Assembly (NCBI GenBank): GCA_023457355.1
Contig: JAEWLW010000005.1
Coordinates: forward strand, 1 to 6,287
Source of the DNA: Bacillota bacterium
GTDB lineage: Bacteria > Bacillota > Clostridia > Oscillospirales > Ruminococcaceae
Direction: 5' to 3'
Length of the DNA: 6,287 bases
Shown: in pieces, positions 1-4,761 of the stretch
Layout of the letters: every line of letters begins with the position of its first letter
How positions within the stretch are numbered: position 1 is the first letter of the stretch
Position numbers and translations under genes: made by a program
The notes under the pieces: generated by a model
Told to the model about the DNA's origin: nothing
The model's input: the letters and a program-made list of their open reading frames with translations, nothing else
The model's database searches: none

Positions 1-356
1 CGTCGGCGGCCACGGCCAAATCGCTGGCGCAGAGCGCGCAGGAGACGCAGGCCGCTATCGCGCTGATCGACAGGATTGCGCAGGCGACGCAGGAGCAGGC
101 CACCGCGATTGTGCAGATTAATCAGGGCGTGGAGCAGATTTCTTCGGTGGTGCAAACCAACGCCGCCACGGCGCAGCAGAGCGCCGCCGCCAGCGAGGAG
201 CTTTCCAGCCAGGCCAACCTGCTGGAGGCGCTCATCGCCCGGTTTAAGCTCAAGGCGGGCGAATGGATGGACACCCAAGCCCCGGCGCTGCCGCAGAGCG
301 AAGAAAGCGCCCCGCCCGATTTGGCCGGCGCGCCGCTTGACAGCAAGTATTTTTAA
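1..356 (+). CDS. Methyl-accepting chemotaxis protein, C-terminal end (partial)
   Basis: The reading frame is open from base 3 to the TAA at 354-356 and gives about 117 residues; the N-terminus lies left of the window. It shows the long Ala/Gln/Ser-rich heptad coiled coil of the MCP signalling domain (PF00015). The run QEQATAIVQINQGVEQISSV, followed by NAATAQQSAAASEELSSQA and a short LEALIARFKL helix, is the usual descending arm after the kinase-contact hairpin. In the family this cytoplasmic domain forms receptor arrays with CheA and CheW. The conserved hairpin tip, the membrane segments and the sensor domain would all be upstream. The tail after the coil is about 35 residues, acidic and Pro-rich, and ends in DSKYF. 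It has no NWETF-type tether for CheR/CheB. The ligand cannot be inferred from this part. Confidence 0.93.
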   Translation, partial: SAATAKSLAQSAQETQAAIALIDRIAQATQEQATAIVQINQGVEQISSVVQTNAATAQQSAAASEELSSQANLLEALIARFKLKAGEWMDTQAPALPQSEESAPPDLAGAPLDSKYF

Positions 357-371
357 TTGGCTATTCGATCA

Positions 372-398
372 GGGCCGTCTGAAACAGACGGCCCCTTT
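372..398 (+). terminator. Rho-independent terminator of the chemotaxis gene
   Basis: A perfect 10-bp inverted repeat, GGGCCGTCTG (372-381) and CAGACGGCCC (385-394), encloses an AAA loop and is followed by CTTT. It starts 15 bp after the MCP stop codon. The stem is very stable but the T tract is short, so termination may be incomplete. It separates the chemotaxis gene from the ridA promoter. Confidence 0.8.
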
Positions 399-420
399 GT
401 GCCATGCAGACCGGTAATTG

Positions 421-449
421 GTGACGCCGCAGGATTTATGTGCTATAAT
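421..449 (+). promoter_or_regulatory. Sigma-A type promoter for the ridA operon
   Basis: A perfect TATAAT at 444-449 is preceded by TG at 441-442, giving an extended -10 of the TGnTATAAT type. A weaker -35 candidate GTGACG (421-426, TGAC matching the core of TTGACA) lies 17 bp upstream. Transcription should start near 456, giving a leader of about 95 nt before the ATG at 551. The position directly after the MCP terminator fits a new transcription unit. Confidence 0.75.
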
Positions 450-464
450 TTTGAGTGTTCGGTA

Positions 465-497
465 AACGCCTGCAACCCGGAAAGAAAATGCGGCGTT
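465..497 (+). other. Possible hairpin in the ridA 5' leader
   Basis: AACGCC (465-470) pairs with GGCGTT (492-497), and GCA (472-474) pairs with TGC (489-491) around a single bulged T471. The loop is 14 nt. This gives a 9-bp bulged stem early in the predicted leader. There is no T tract after it and no recognised riboswitch motif, so a regulatory role is speculative. Confidence 0.35.
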
Positions 498-550
498 ATT
501 TGCACATCGAAAAACCAACCCGTACCATACACAAAGGAGAGGTTTAAAGA

Positions 551-934
551 ATGGAGATTGTATCCCCCCGCTATGCCGGGGCAAACAAGGGCCATTACAG
601 CCCCGGCATCATTTCAAACGGCATGCTGTATATATCGGGGCAGTTGTCTGTGGACCCCGACACCCGCGCCCTGCCCGAAGGCGACGCCGCCGCACACGCA
701 GCGCTGGCGCTTAAAAATGTTGAGCGCGTGCTCACCGAAGCGGGGCTGACCCGAAGCGATGTGGTGCAGTGCCGCGTTTATGTCACCGACGTTGCGCTGT
801 GGGATGAAGTGAACGCCGTCTACGCCGAATTTTTCGGCAGCCACAGGCCCGCGAGAGTCGTTGTGCCGGTGCCCGCGCTGCACTTTGGCTGCACGGTGGA
901 GATTGAGGCGGTCGCGGAGGTGCACAAAAAATGA
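551..934 (+). CDS. ridA: RidA/YjgF/UK114 family imine/enamine deaminase
   Basis: The product has 127 residues, the normal length for this family of small cytoplasmic trimeric proteins. RidA hydrolyses 2-aminoacrylate and related enamine/imine intermediates released by PLP enzymes to the keto acid plus ammonia. Family landmarks are GHYSPGI near residue 14, ISGQLSVDP (28-36), the C-terminal block RPARVVVPVPALHFGCTVEIEA (99-120 approx.) and the final AVAEV. Arg102 matches the catalytic Arg105 of E. coli RidA, and Glu117 falls where Glu120 is expected (same 15-residue spacing). The start at 551 is set by an AGGAG at 535-539, 11 nt upstream. The last four bases overlap the next gene (ATGA), so the two are probably translationally coupled and work on the same substrate pool. 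Exact substrate and RidA subfamily cannot be fixed from sequence alone. Confidence 0.92.
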   Translation: MEIVSPRYAGANKGHYSPGIISNGMLYISGQLSVDPDTRALPEGDAAAHAALALKNVERVLTEAGLTRSDVVQCRVYVTDVALWDEVNAVYAEFFGSHRPARVVVPVPALHFGCTVEIEAVAEVHKK

Positions 935-2025
935 ATTATATCTGTTCAAAATGCGGCGTGAAGGCGGACGTTGCCACCCGCGCGCCCAAATGCGGCTGCG
1001 GCGGACTTTGGAAGCTGGATTTTACCCCGCCCGCCTTTGACCCGGCGCTGGTCGATAAAAGCTGCTGGGGCCTTTTCCGTTACCGGGCGTTTATGCCGCT
1101 CATCGACGAAAGCTGGCGGCAGATTACGCTGGGCGAGGGCATGACCCCGGTCGTCCCCTTTGATGACGACCTGTTGCTGAAGATGGATTATTTTATGCCC
1201 ACGCTCTCCTTCAAGGACAGGGGCGCCGCCGTGCTGGTTTCGCACTGCAAGGCTATCGGCGTCGATTCGGTTGTGCAGGACAGCAGCGGCAACGCGGGCA
1301 ACAGCGTGGCGGCCTATTGCGCCAAAGCGGGCATCGCCTGCGAGATTTTTGTTCCGGAGGGCACCTCGCCCAAAAAGATTGATATGATCCGTGCGCACGG
1401 GGCGGCAGTGAATATTGTGCCGGGCTCGCGCGACCACTGCGCCGATGTCTGCCGCGCAAAGGTGGAAAGCGAAGGGAAATATTACGCCAACCACGTCTAT
1501 AACCCCTTCTTCTACGAGGGCACCAAAACCTATATCTACGAAATTTACGAGCAGCTTGGGCGTGTTCCGCAGAACATCTTTGTGCCGCTGGGCAACGGAA
1601 CGCTGTTCATCGGCGTCATCAAGGCGCTGGAGGAATTTTTGGCGGCCGGCATCATCGAAAGAATGCCCAATGTTGTCGCACTGCAAAGCGAACATTGCGC
1701 GCCCATCGCAGCGGCGGTGGAACAGGGCCTTGCGGCACCGGCGGCGGTTGCCGTATCCCCCACGCTGGCGGAGGGCATCGCCATCGGGGTACCCATGCGC
1801 GGCGAGGAAATTTTGGGTTATATCCAAAAGCATGGCTGCAAGGTGATTCTCGCCCCGGAGGCGGAAATTCTGGCTGCCAGAAGCGCGCTGGCGAAGAAGG
1901 GCATCTACTGCGAGCACACCACGGCGGCAAACTATGCGGCCTACCTGCACTATTGCCGCCTTTACGGCAAAACGCCGGACAGCATCATCCCGATGTGCGG
2001 CGCGGGCTTAAAATCCGACCATTAG
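931..2025 (+). CDS. Threonine synthase-like PLP-dependent enzyme with N-terminal zinc ribbon
   Basis: The product has 364 residues and the fold-type II PLP architecture of threonine synthase (PF00291 domain). An N-terminal zinc ribbon is seen as Cys5-x2-Cys8 and Cys21-x-Cys23. Then come LGEGMTPVV (67-75), the PLP lysine motif SFKDRGA with Lys95, the substrate-loop motif SSGNAGNSVAAYCAKAGI (118-135), the phosphate-binding PLGNGT (219-224), AEGIAIG (280-286) and a C-terminal PMCGAG (354-359). The start overlaps ridA by 4 bp and uses a GGAGG at 916-920 inside ridA. Canonical threonine synthase converts O-phosphohomoserine to threonine. However, homologues of this zinc-ribbon type include cysteate synthase and other beta-replacement or elimination enzymes, and the coupled ridA hints at an enamine-releasing reaction. 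No homoserine dehydrogenase or kinase gene is adjacent, so I do not assign thrC. Confidence 0.88.
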   Translation: MNYICSKCGVKADVATRAPKCGCGGLWKLDFTPPAFDPALVDKSCWGLFRYRAFMPLIDESWRQITLGEGMTPVVPFDDDLLLKMDYFMPTLSFKDRGAAVLVSHCKAIGVDSVVQDSSGNAGNSVAAYCAKAGIACEIFVPEGTSPKKIDMIRAHGAAVNIVPGSRDHCADVCRAKVESEGKYYANHVYNPFFYEGTKTYIYEIYEQLGRVPQNIFVPLGNGTLFIGVIKALEEFLAAGIIERMPNVVALQSEHCAPIAAAVEQGLAAPAAVAVSPTLAEGIAIGVPMRGEEILGYIQKHGCKVILAPEAEILAARSALAKKGIYCEHTTAANYAAYLHYCRLYGKTPDSIIPMCGAGLKSDH

Positions 2026-2073
2026 CAGATAGTCAAACTTTAGCGCACGCATCCGGCGGGCAACGGCAAAAAG

Positions 2074-2109
2074 GCGGCGGGGCAAAATTGCCCCGCCGCT
2101 CAGGCTGTC
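2074..2109 (+). repeat. Left arm of a 36-bp imperfect inverted repeat
   Basis: Bases 2074-2109 are the reverse complement of 2321-2356 at 34 of 36 positions; the inner 25 positions (2085-2109 with 2321-2345) are identical. The arm is also self-complementary: GCGGCGGGGCAA (2074-2085) pairs with TTGCCCCGCCGC (2088-2099) as a 12-bp GC-rich hairpin. It starts about 50 bp after the stop of the threonine synthase-like gene and could work as its terminator, though no T tract follows. Together with the right arm it bounds a small element of about 283 bp. Confidence 0.8.
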
Positions 2110-2151
2110 AAAGGACTCTTTCTTACTAAAAATTGTACAAAGTTTTTGGTT

Positions 2152-2171
2152 AAGCTTTTTTCAAAAAGCTT
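2152..2171. terminator. A/T-tract hairpin, possible terminator
   Basis: AAGCTTTTT (2152-2160) and AAAAAGCTT (2163-2171) form a 9-bp stem with a 2-nt loop. The T and A tracts lie inside the stem. It sits about 130 bp after the threonine synthase-like gene. A related sequence recurs at 2411-2442 in the same orientation, which suggests a family of intergenic repeats and not a single-purpose terminator. Confidence 0.4.
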
Positions 2172-2208
2172 GCGTGCTTCATTCGTCAAAAAAGCGCAGG
2201 AGGGGCAG

Positions 2209-2235
2209 CAAAAACAGTTCGGGGGACTGTTTTTG
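2209..2235. terminator. Hairpin with A and T flanks, possible bidirectional terminator
   Basis: CAAAAACAGT (2209-2218) pairs with ACTGTTTTTG (2226-2235) around a TCGGGGG loop. The stem itself contains an A5 and a T5 run, so it could act in either direction between the convergent genes. The GC content of the stem is low, so strength is uncertain. Confidence 0.45.
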
Positions 2236-2237
2236 TG

Positions 2238-2264
2238 TGGGGAACCCCCGCAAGGGGTTCCCCA
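2238..2264. repeat. 11-bp perfect GC-rich hairpin
   Basis: TGGGGAACCCC (2238-2248) and GGGGTTCCCCA (2254-2264) are perfect complements with a CGCAA loop. Each arm also contains a short internal palindrome (GGGGAACCCC is nearly self-complementary). No T tract follows. It lies inside the inverted-repeat element. Confidence 0.6.
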
Positions 2265-2320
2265 ATATCGCCTGAGCGGCATTCAGTTTGTGCATATCGC
2301 TAAAACACAATGACTTTATC

Positions 2321-2356
2321 GACAGCCTGAGCGGCGGGGCAATTTAGCTCCGCCGC
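2321..2356 (+). repeat. Right arm of the 36-bp inverted repeat
   Basis: This matches the reverse complement of 2074-2109 at 34 of 36 positions. It also folds locally: AGCGGCGGGGC (2330-2340) pairs with GCTCCGCCGCT (2347-2357), with one G-U pair and a 6-nt loop. One of the two differences between arms creates that G-U and the other lies in the loop, so the local hairpin is retained in both copies. Confidence 0.8.
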
Positions 2357-2410
2357 TTCAGCGATACTCGTCAAAAAGGCATATGCCATAGAAAAATCTG
2401 CACAAATCAA

Positions 2411-2462
2411 AAGCTTTGGCCGAGCTTTTTTAAAAGCTGGCAGGGCCTGGGGCAGCGCCCCA
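2411..2462. repeat. Second copy of the A/T-tract intergenic repeat with an adjacent hairpin
   Basis: The stretch around 2414-2442 resembles 2146-2175: both have a TTTGG/TTTTGG lead, then AGCTTTTTT, then an A run and an AGCT-containing return arm. Here AGCTTTT (2423-2429) pairs with AAAAGCT (2432-2438). A second hairpin follows, TGGGGC (2448-2453) with GCCCCA (2457-2462). The remaining bases 2357-2410 and 2463-2578 show no gene, promoter or clear terminator to me. Confidence 0.5.
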
Positions 2463-2578
2463 ACAGTTTCGCGGATAACAAGTTTGGCTGTGCGGCGTTT
2501 GTTTTGCATCCCATGCGTTGCCGCCCGAAAAGCTTGCGGGGGTTTCGGTGGTGCCGCAAACGCAAATGCCCATTCTGT

Positions 2579-3931
2579 TTAGTCCATGCTATCACAGAGG
2601 AAATGCAGCATGAAGGTGACCGCCAGCAAATCGGCGCAGCCGCCGGGGCTGATATTTTCCGCAATAAAATCGGCGTCCAGCGCCTTGAGAACCGAAGGCT
2701 TGGGACGGGGCGTTTCTTCAAGCAGCGCCCGCAGCGACGCCTGAAGCGCTTTTTGCCGTGCGATCCCCGCGCGGGAGATGACGTTGGTGTCGGTGGCGTT
2801 GGCCATCAGATACAGCAGCGCGATGGCGCCCGCGTCGTTGAGCGAATAGCCCTCGGCCAGCAGCGCCTGAAAAACCGGCAGGCTGATGCCGCGCACGCTT
2901 AAAAAGCCCGAGGCCACCTCACCACGGATGCCCGCGATGCCATACTGCGTCCAAAGGCGTTCGCCCGTTGTTTCGGCGCCGGACTCCTGAATTTTTTTCA
3001 GGTCGTCGGCCATTTCGGGGCCGGTCATCTCAGCGCAAAGCGCGCAAAGCTGTTCCGGGGTCATGCCGCCCGCCGCCCAAAGGCGCCCCGCGGCGGCGCA
3101 GAGGATGCCCGCCGAATAAATGGCGCCCTTATGGGTGTTTACCCCGCGGGTTGCGGCGAACATATCCGCCTCGGCGCACTGGCCGACATAGCGCAGCGAC
3201 GCAAAAAGCTGCGCGGGCGTAAGGCCGGCGCTGCGCACGCCCTTTAAGGCGCAGGCTTTAAAATAGGGCGTCAGCGCCGTGGCGCTATCCACAAAGGTGA
3301 AAATATCCATATCGCGGTGCGCACCGGCGTTGGCACGGTCCACAAGGCCGGGCTTCGGCGTGACACAAACCTCATACAGCAGGCTTTTAACCGCGAGACC
3401 GGCGATGCGGTCGGCGGCGGCATTGTCGAGATAATCGGCGATAAGCTGGCGGGTTCGCTGCTCAACCGCGTCCAGCCCGTGGCGGCGGCTGCGCGCGCAG
3501 GCGGCGGCCACGTCGCCGCAAATGAGGCAACGGCGGGGCGGGGCGCCCATATCGCTGCGCGAAAGCTTTTCCCCCTCGGTGTTCAGCACGTCAATGTCAA
3601 AAAGCCGCGCGGCTTCAAAGGCATCTTCAATCTCAACCATCCGTTTTTTTATGGCGTCGGCCGGAAAATCCACCGCCCAGTAACCCTCCAGGCCGGTGTT
3701 ATAGTCGCAAACTGTTTGAAACACCGGCGCAACATGATGGCGGCGCAGCTGCTCGTCAATGAGCCGTACGCCTGCCGCAAACAGGCGGTCGGCGCTTTCA
3801 AAACGCTTTTGCTCCCCCGCGATGTTCATCGTCAGGCAGATGAGCGGCGTGTGATATTTTTCAGAAAGCGCCCGCTGAAAATCCGACCGGCGCTCGCGCG
3901 CCAGCAGCATTTCTTCAAGCTGTACCCTCAC
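2579..3931 (-). CDS. citXG: CitX-CitG fusion: holo-citrate lyase synthase / triphosphoribosyl-dephospho-CoA synthase
   Basis: The product has 450 residues and two domains. Residues 1 to about 155 are CitX, which transfers the phosphoribosyl-dephospho-CoA group to the citrate lyase acyl carrier protein; RLFDIDVL (109-116), SRSDMGAPPRRCLIC (124-138) and CARSRRH (145-151) are its signature blocks. Residues from about 170 are CitG, which makes the prosthetic-group precursor from ATP and dephospho-CoA; TPKPGLVDRANAGAHRDMD (191-209), GVNTHKGAIYS (263-273), TDTNVISRAG (380-389) and SPGGCADLLAVT (428-439) are conserved. The GTG start at 3931 has a GGGAGG about 8 nt upstream. A shorter form from the ATG at residue 8 would lack a similarly placed site. 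The gene is convergent with the threonine synthase-like gene. No citC, citD, citE or citF is in the window, so the target lyase must be encoded elsewhere or be absent. Confidence 0.95.
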   Translation of the reverse strand: MRVQLEEMLLARERRSDFQRALSEKYHTPLICLTMNIAGEQKRFESADRLFAAGVRLIDEQLRRHHVAPVFQTVCDYNTGLEGYWAVDFPADAIKKRMVEIEDAFEAARLFDIDVLNTEGEKLSRSDMGAPPRRCLICGDVAAACARSRRHGLDAVEQRTRQLIADYLDNAAADRIAGLAVKSLLYEVCVTPKPGLVDRANAGAHRDMDIFTFVDSATALTPYFKACALKGVRSAGLTPAQLFASLRYVGQCAEADMFAATRGVNTHKGAIYSAGILCAAAGRLWAAGGMTPEQLCALCAEMTGPEMADDLKKIQESGAETTGERLWTQYGIAGIRGEVASGFLSVRGISLPVFQALLAEGYSLNDAGAIALLYLMANATDTNVISRAGIARQKALQASLRALLEETPRPKPSVLKALDADFIAENISPGGCADLLAVTFMLHFLCDSMD

Positions 3932-3964
3932 AATTTTGTCCTCCCAGGCTTATTGCCGATAAAC

Positions 3965-4003
3965 TTAAAAACCGGGCCCACCCTTGCGGCCCCGTGTTGG
4001 CAT
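3965..4003 (-). CDS. Candidate 12-codon leader peptide upstream of citXG
   Basis: ATG at 4003 opens a 12-codon ORF (MPTRGRKGGPGF, then TAA at 3967-3965). It is preceded by GGGGAGGA at 4015-4008, about 5 nt from the ATG, as good a ribosome binding site as that of citXG. The stop lies 33 nt upstream of the citXG GTG. The ORF overlaps the terminator-like hairpin at 3967-3994, an arrangement seen in attenuators. The composition is basic and Gly-rich, with no run of a regulatory amino acid. It may simply be a chance ORF; translation is unproven. Confidence 0.3.
   Translation of the reverse strand: MPTRGRKGGPGF
3967..3994 (-). terminator. Terminator-like hairpin just upstream of citXG, possible attenuator
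   Basis: On the minus strand, CGGG and CC (3994-3991 and 3989-3988) pair with GG and CCCG (3978-3977 and 3976-3973), with one bulged base at 3990 and a 9-nt loop. This is followed by G and TTTTT (3971-3967). The stem is 6 bp, all G-C. It would lie in the citXG leader and overlap the small ORF, so translation of that ORF could affect folding. The short stem makes termination uncertain. Confidence 0.35.
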
Positions 4004-4101
4004 CTTGTCCTCCCCGGCAGGCGGCAGGCTGCCTTCGCCGTGCTTTACAGCGCAAAAATATATGTGCAAAGGTCGGGCCGTTTTTCAGGCTAATCGGCCA
4101 T

Positions 4102-4129
4102 ATAATGGCAATACCGATCTTATAACCAA
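4102..4129 (-). promoter_or_regulatory. Weak second promoter candidate for citXG
   Basis: On the minus strand, CATTAT (4107-4102) lies 16 bp downstream of TTGGTT (4129-4124). Matches to consensus are only 4/6 and 3/6. It would give citXG its own start downstream of the hairpin at 4141-4154, leaving a leader of roughly 165 nt. Much weaker than the promoter at 4237-4265. Confidence 0.2.
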
Positions 4130-4230
4130 AAGAAAACCGAGCCGCCTTGGCGGCCTGTTTTGCGCCTGACTGCGTTGTCGTTCTTGCCAGTCGCAAAATA
4201 ACCCCGTCAATTTCGTCTCGCTTTCCTATT
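4128..4230 (-). ncRNA. Candidate small RNA or structured leader upstream of citXG
   Basis: A good minus-strand promoter would start transcription near 4230. The next 100 nt have no credible ORF but fold well. TTTTGCG plus ACTG (4198-4192 and 4191-4188) pair with CAGT and CGCAAAA (4172-4169 and 4164-4158), an 11-bp stem with a 4-nt bulge and a 15-nt loop. Then GCCGCC (4154-4149) pairs with GGCGGC (4146-4141), followed by a T-rich run, TTTTCTTTT (4136-4128). Promoter, structure and terminator together look like a self-contained RNA of about 103 nt, or an upstream leader of citXG with premature termination. I do not recognise the class. The call rests on structure alone. Confidence 0.45.
4141..4154 (-). 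terminator. Hairpin followed by a T-rich run on the minus strand
   Basis: GCCGCC and GGCGGC (4141-4146 and 4149-4154) form a palindrome; with a realistic 4-nt loop the stem is 5 bp. On the minus strand it is followed by TCGG and then TTTTCTTTT (4136-4128). On the plus strand only CTGTTTTG follows. It therefore fits best as the end of the minus-strand transcript starting near 4230. Confidence 0.5.
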
Positions 4231-4236
4231 GGTTTA

Positions 4237-4265
4237 ACTATAACGTCAAGCGGCGGGTTCGTCAA
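4237..4265 (-). promoter_or_regulatory. Sigma-A type promoter, minus strand
   Basis: On the minus strand TTGACG (4265-4260, 5 of 6) and TATAGT (4242-4237, 5 of 6) are separated by exactly 17 bp. The predicted start is an A at 4230. It is about 300 nt upstream of citXG and points toward it, so it may serve citXG, the candidate RNA at 4128-4230, or both through partial termination. Confidence 0.7.
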
Positions 4266-4309
4266 GGCGCTGTGACTAAGAGAGAACAAAAACCGGCATC
4301 AAAGGGCTG

Positions 4310-4323
4310 TTTTGCCTGCAAAA
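4310..4323. promoter_or_regulatory. Palindrome between divergent promoters, possible operator
   Basis: TTTTGCCTGCAAAA is a perfect 6+2+6 palindrome. It lies between the minus-strand -35 (4260-4265) and the plus-strand -35 (4355-4360), where a dual-acting regulator could bind. No regulator gene is nearby and only one copy was found, so this is suggestive only. Confidence 0.25.
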
Positions 4324-4354
4324 TGCGCCAATTAAAAATTTTTTAAAAAGGGTC

Positions 4355-4383
4355 TTGCAAAATAAAAAGCAATATGCTATTAT
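4355..4383 (+). promoter_or_regulatory. Sigma-A type promoter for the T-box-trpX unit
   Basis: TTGCAA (4355-4360) and TATTAT (4378-4383) are 17 bp apart, and TG at 4375-4376 makes an extended -10. Directly upstream (4331-4349) is a run of A and T tracts that resembles an UP element. Transcription should start near 4390, about 45 nt before the first T-box helix. Confidence 0.8.
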
Positions 4384-4434
4384 CACAACAATCAATATCA
4401 CAAACCTTTGATGCGGAGATCAAACCGTGAAATG

Positions 4435-4678
4435 CGCCTACAGAGAGCGGGGGTGGCTGAGAGCCCCGCGGAATGCAGCATGGCAAATGGACCGCTGAGG
4501 GCGAGGTGAAAGGGCGTTTTAAAACACCTGAGTATCCAAGACGCCGTGCCGACGTTACCGGCTGGAAATGTGTTGGCATTTCTTTATGTGAGTGGGTTTG
4601 CTTTTGCAGACCAATTAAGGTGGCACCGCAGATTTTTATAATCTGTCCTTAAACAATGGGTTTAAGGACGGATTTTTT
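4435..4678 (+). promoter_or_regulatory. T-box riboswitch, tRNA-Trp type, with antiterminator and terminator
   Basis: This is a transcriptional T-box leader. The Stem I base pairs CGCCT (4435-4439) and CAG (4441-4443) with CTG (4495-4497) and GGGCG (4499-4503). An AGAG strand faces the specifier loop, where TGG (4488-4490) sits in the usual AAA-codon-ACC-CTGAG setting. A further helix pairs 4513-4520 with 4538-4545. The T-box sequence AAGGTGGCACCGC is at 4617-4629. The antiterminator is TTAAGG (4615-4620) with CCTTAA (4647-4652), a 7-nt TGGCACC bulge, and GCAGATT (4628-4634) with AATCTGT (4640-4646). The competing terminator is GTCCTTAAAC (4645-4654) with GTTTAAGGAC (4660-4669) and T6. The bulge TGGC pairs with a G73-CCA end, as in tRNA-Trp; tRNA-Asn also has G73 but would need a shifted codon. 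Uncharged tRNA-Trp should allow read-through into the gene at 4762. Confidence 0.95.
4645..4678 (+). terminator. T-box intrinsic terminator
   Basis: A perfect 10-bp stem, 4645-4654 with 4660-4669, has an AATGG loop and is followed by GGA and TTTTTT (4673-4678). Its 5' arm shares the CCTTAA and GT bases used by the antiterminator, so the two folds are mutually exclusive. Confidence 0.93.
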
Positions 4679-4722
4679 GTTTTGCGGGGAAAAATGTTCG
4701 TAACAACACCGCGGCGCGCACC

Positions 4723-4740
4723 AACAGGCAGCGCCCTGTT
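4723..4740 (+). other. Short hairpin just upstream of the trpX ribosome binding site
   Basis: AACAGG (4723-4728) pairs with CCTGTT (4735-4740) around a 6-nt loop. It ends 7 nt before the AAGGAG at 4748-4753 and does not cover it. A T run after it is only 2 nt, so it is not a terminator. Possibly an mRNA stability or spacing element. Confidence 0.3.
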
Positions 4741-4761
4741 TTAAAAAAAGGAGAATACAGC

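Larger units (their letters stand above)
2074..2356. repeat. Candidate MITE-like or intergenic repeat element bounded by inverted repeats
   Basis: This fills half of the gene-free stretch 2026-2578. Inverted repeats of 36 bp (34 matching) bound a core with no convincing ORF and three further hairpins: a 9-bp A/T-rich stem (2152-2160 with 2163-2171), a 10-bp stem (2209-2218 with 2226-2235) and an 11-bp stem (2238-2248 with 2254-2264). The decamer CCTGAGCGGC occurs three times: reverse-complemented at 2095-2104, and direct at 2271-2280 and 2326-2335. There is no transposase and I could not identify a target-site duplication, so mobility is inference. It could instead be an immobile REP-type array or a terminator cluster for the two convergent genes. 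Confidence 0.55.

Noticed and set aside
357..749. Plus-strand frame of 130 codons spanning the MCP terminator and the ridA promoter
   Set aside because: It crosses a terminator, a promoter and the start of ridA in another frame. ridA has a good ribosome binding site and a full-length conserved product.
946..1950. Long open frame on the minus strand (334 codons)
   Set aside because: It lies opposite the threonine synthase-like gene, which has clear family motifs. The antisense translation is rich in Arg, His and Gly with no recognisable domain, as expected for a shadow frame in GC-rich DNA.
2074..2264. CRISPR array
   Set aside because: The repeats are inverted and self-complementary, differ from each other, and are not regularly spaced direct repeats separated by unique spacers.
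2100..2282. Minus-strand frame of 60 codons in the gene-free stretch
   Set aside because: It is laid over several hairpins and the inverted repeat. The peptide is a translation of repeat sequence with no domain and no ribosome binding site.
2504..2902. Plus-strand frame of 132 codons
   Set aside because: It lies mostly antisense to the CitG C-terminal motifs and has no ribosome binding site or family similarity.
3317..4093. Plus-strand frame of 258 codons
   Set aside because: It is antisense to the N-terminal half of citXG, whose motifs are unmistakable, and continues into the intergenic region without a plausible start.
4101..4106. Plus-strand TATAAT as a second promoter for the T-box unit
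   Set aside because: There is no acceptable -35 at 15-18 bp upstream. The hexamer is part of a palindromic stretch, and the promoter at 4355-4383 is far better placed.
3915..4289. Minus-strand frame of 124 codons upstream of citXG
   Set aside because: It would overlap the minus-strand promoter, the T-rich hairpin and the start of citXG, and it has no ribosome binding site. The stretch is better explained as non-coding regulatory sequence. I have a faint memory of similar peptides in clostridial annotations, which could reflect conservation of the DNA and not of a protein.
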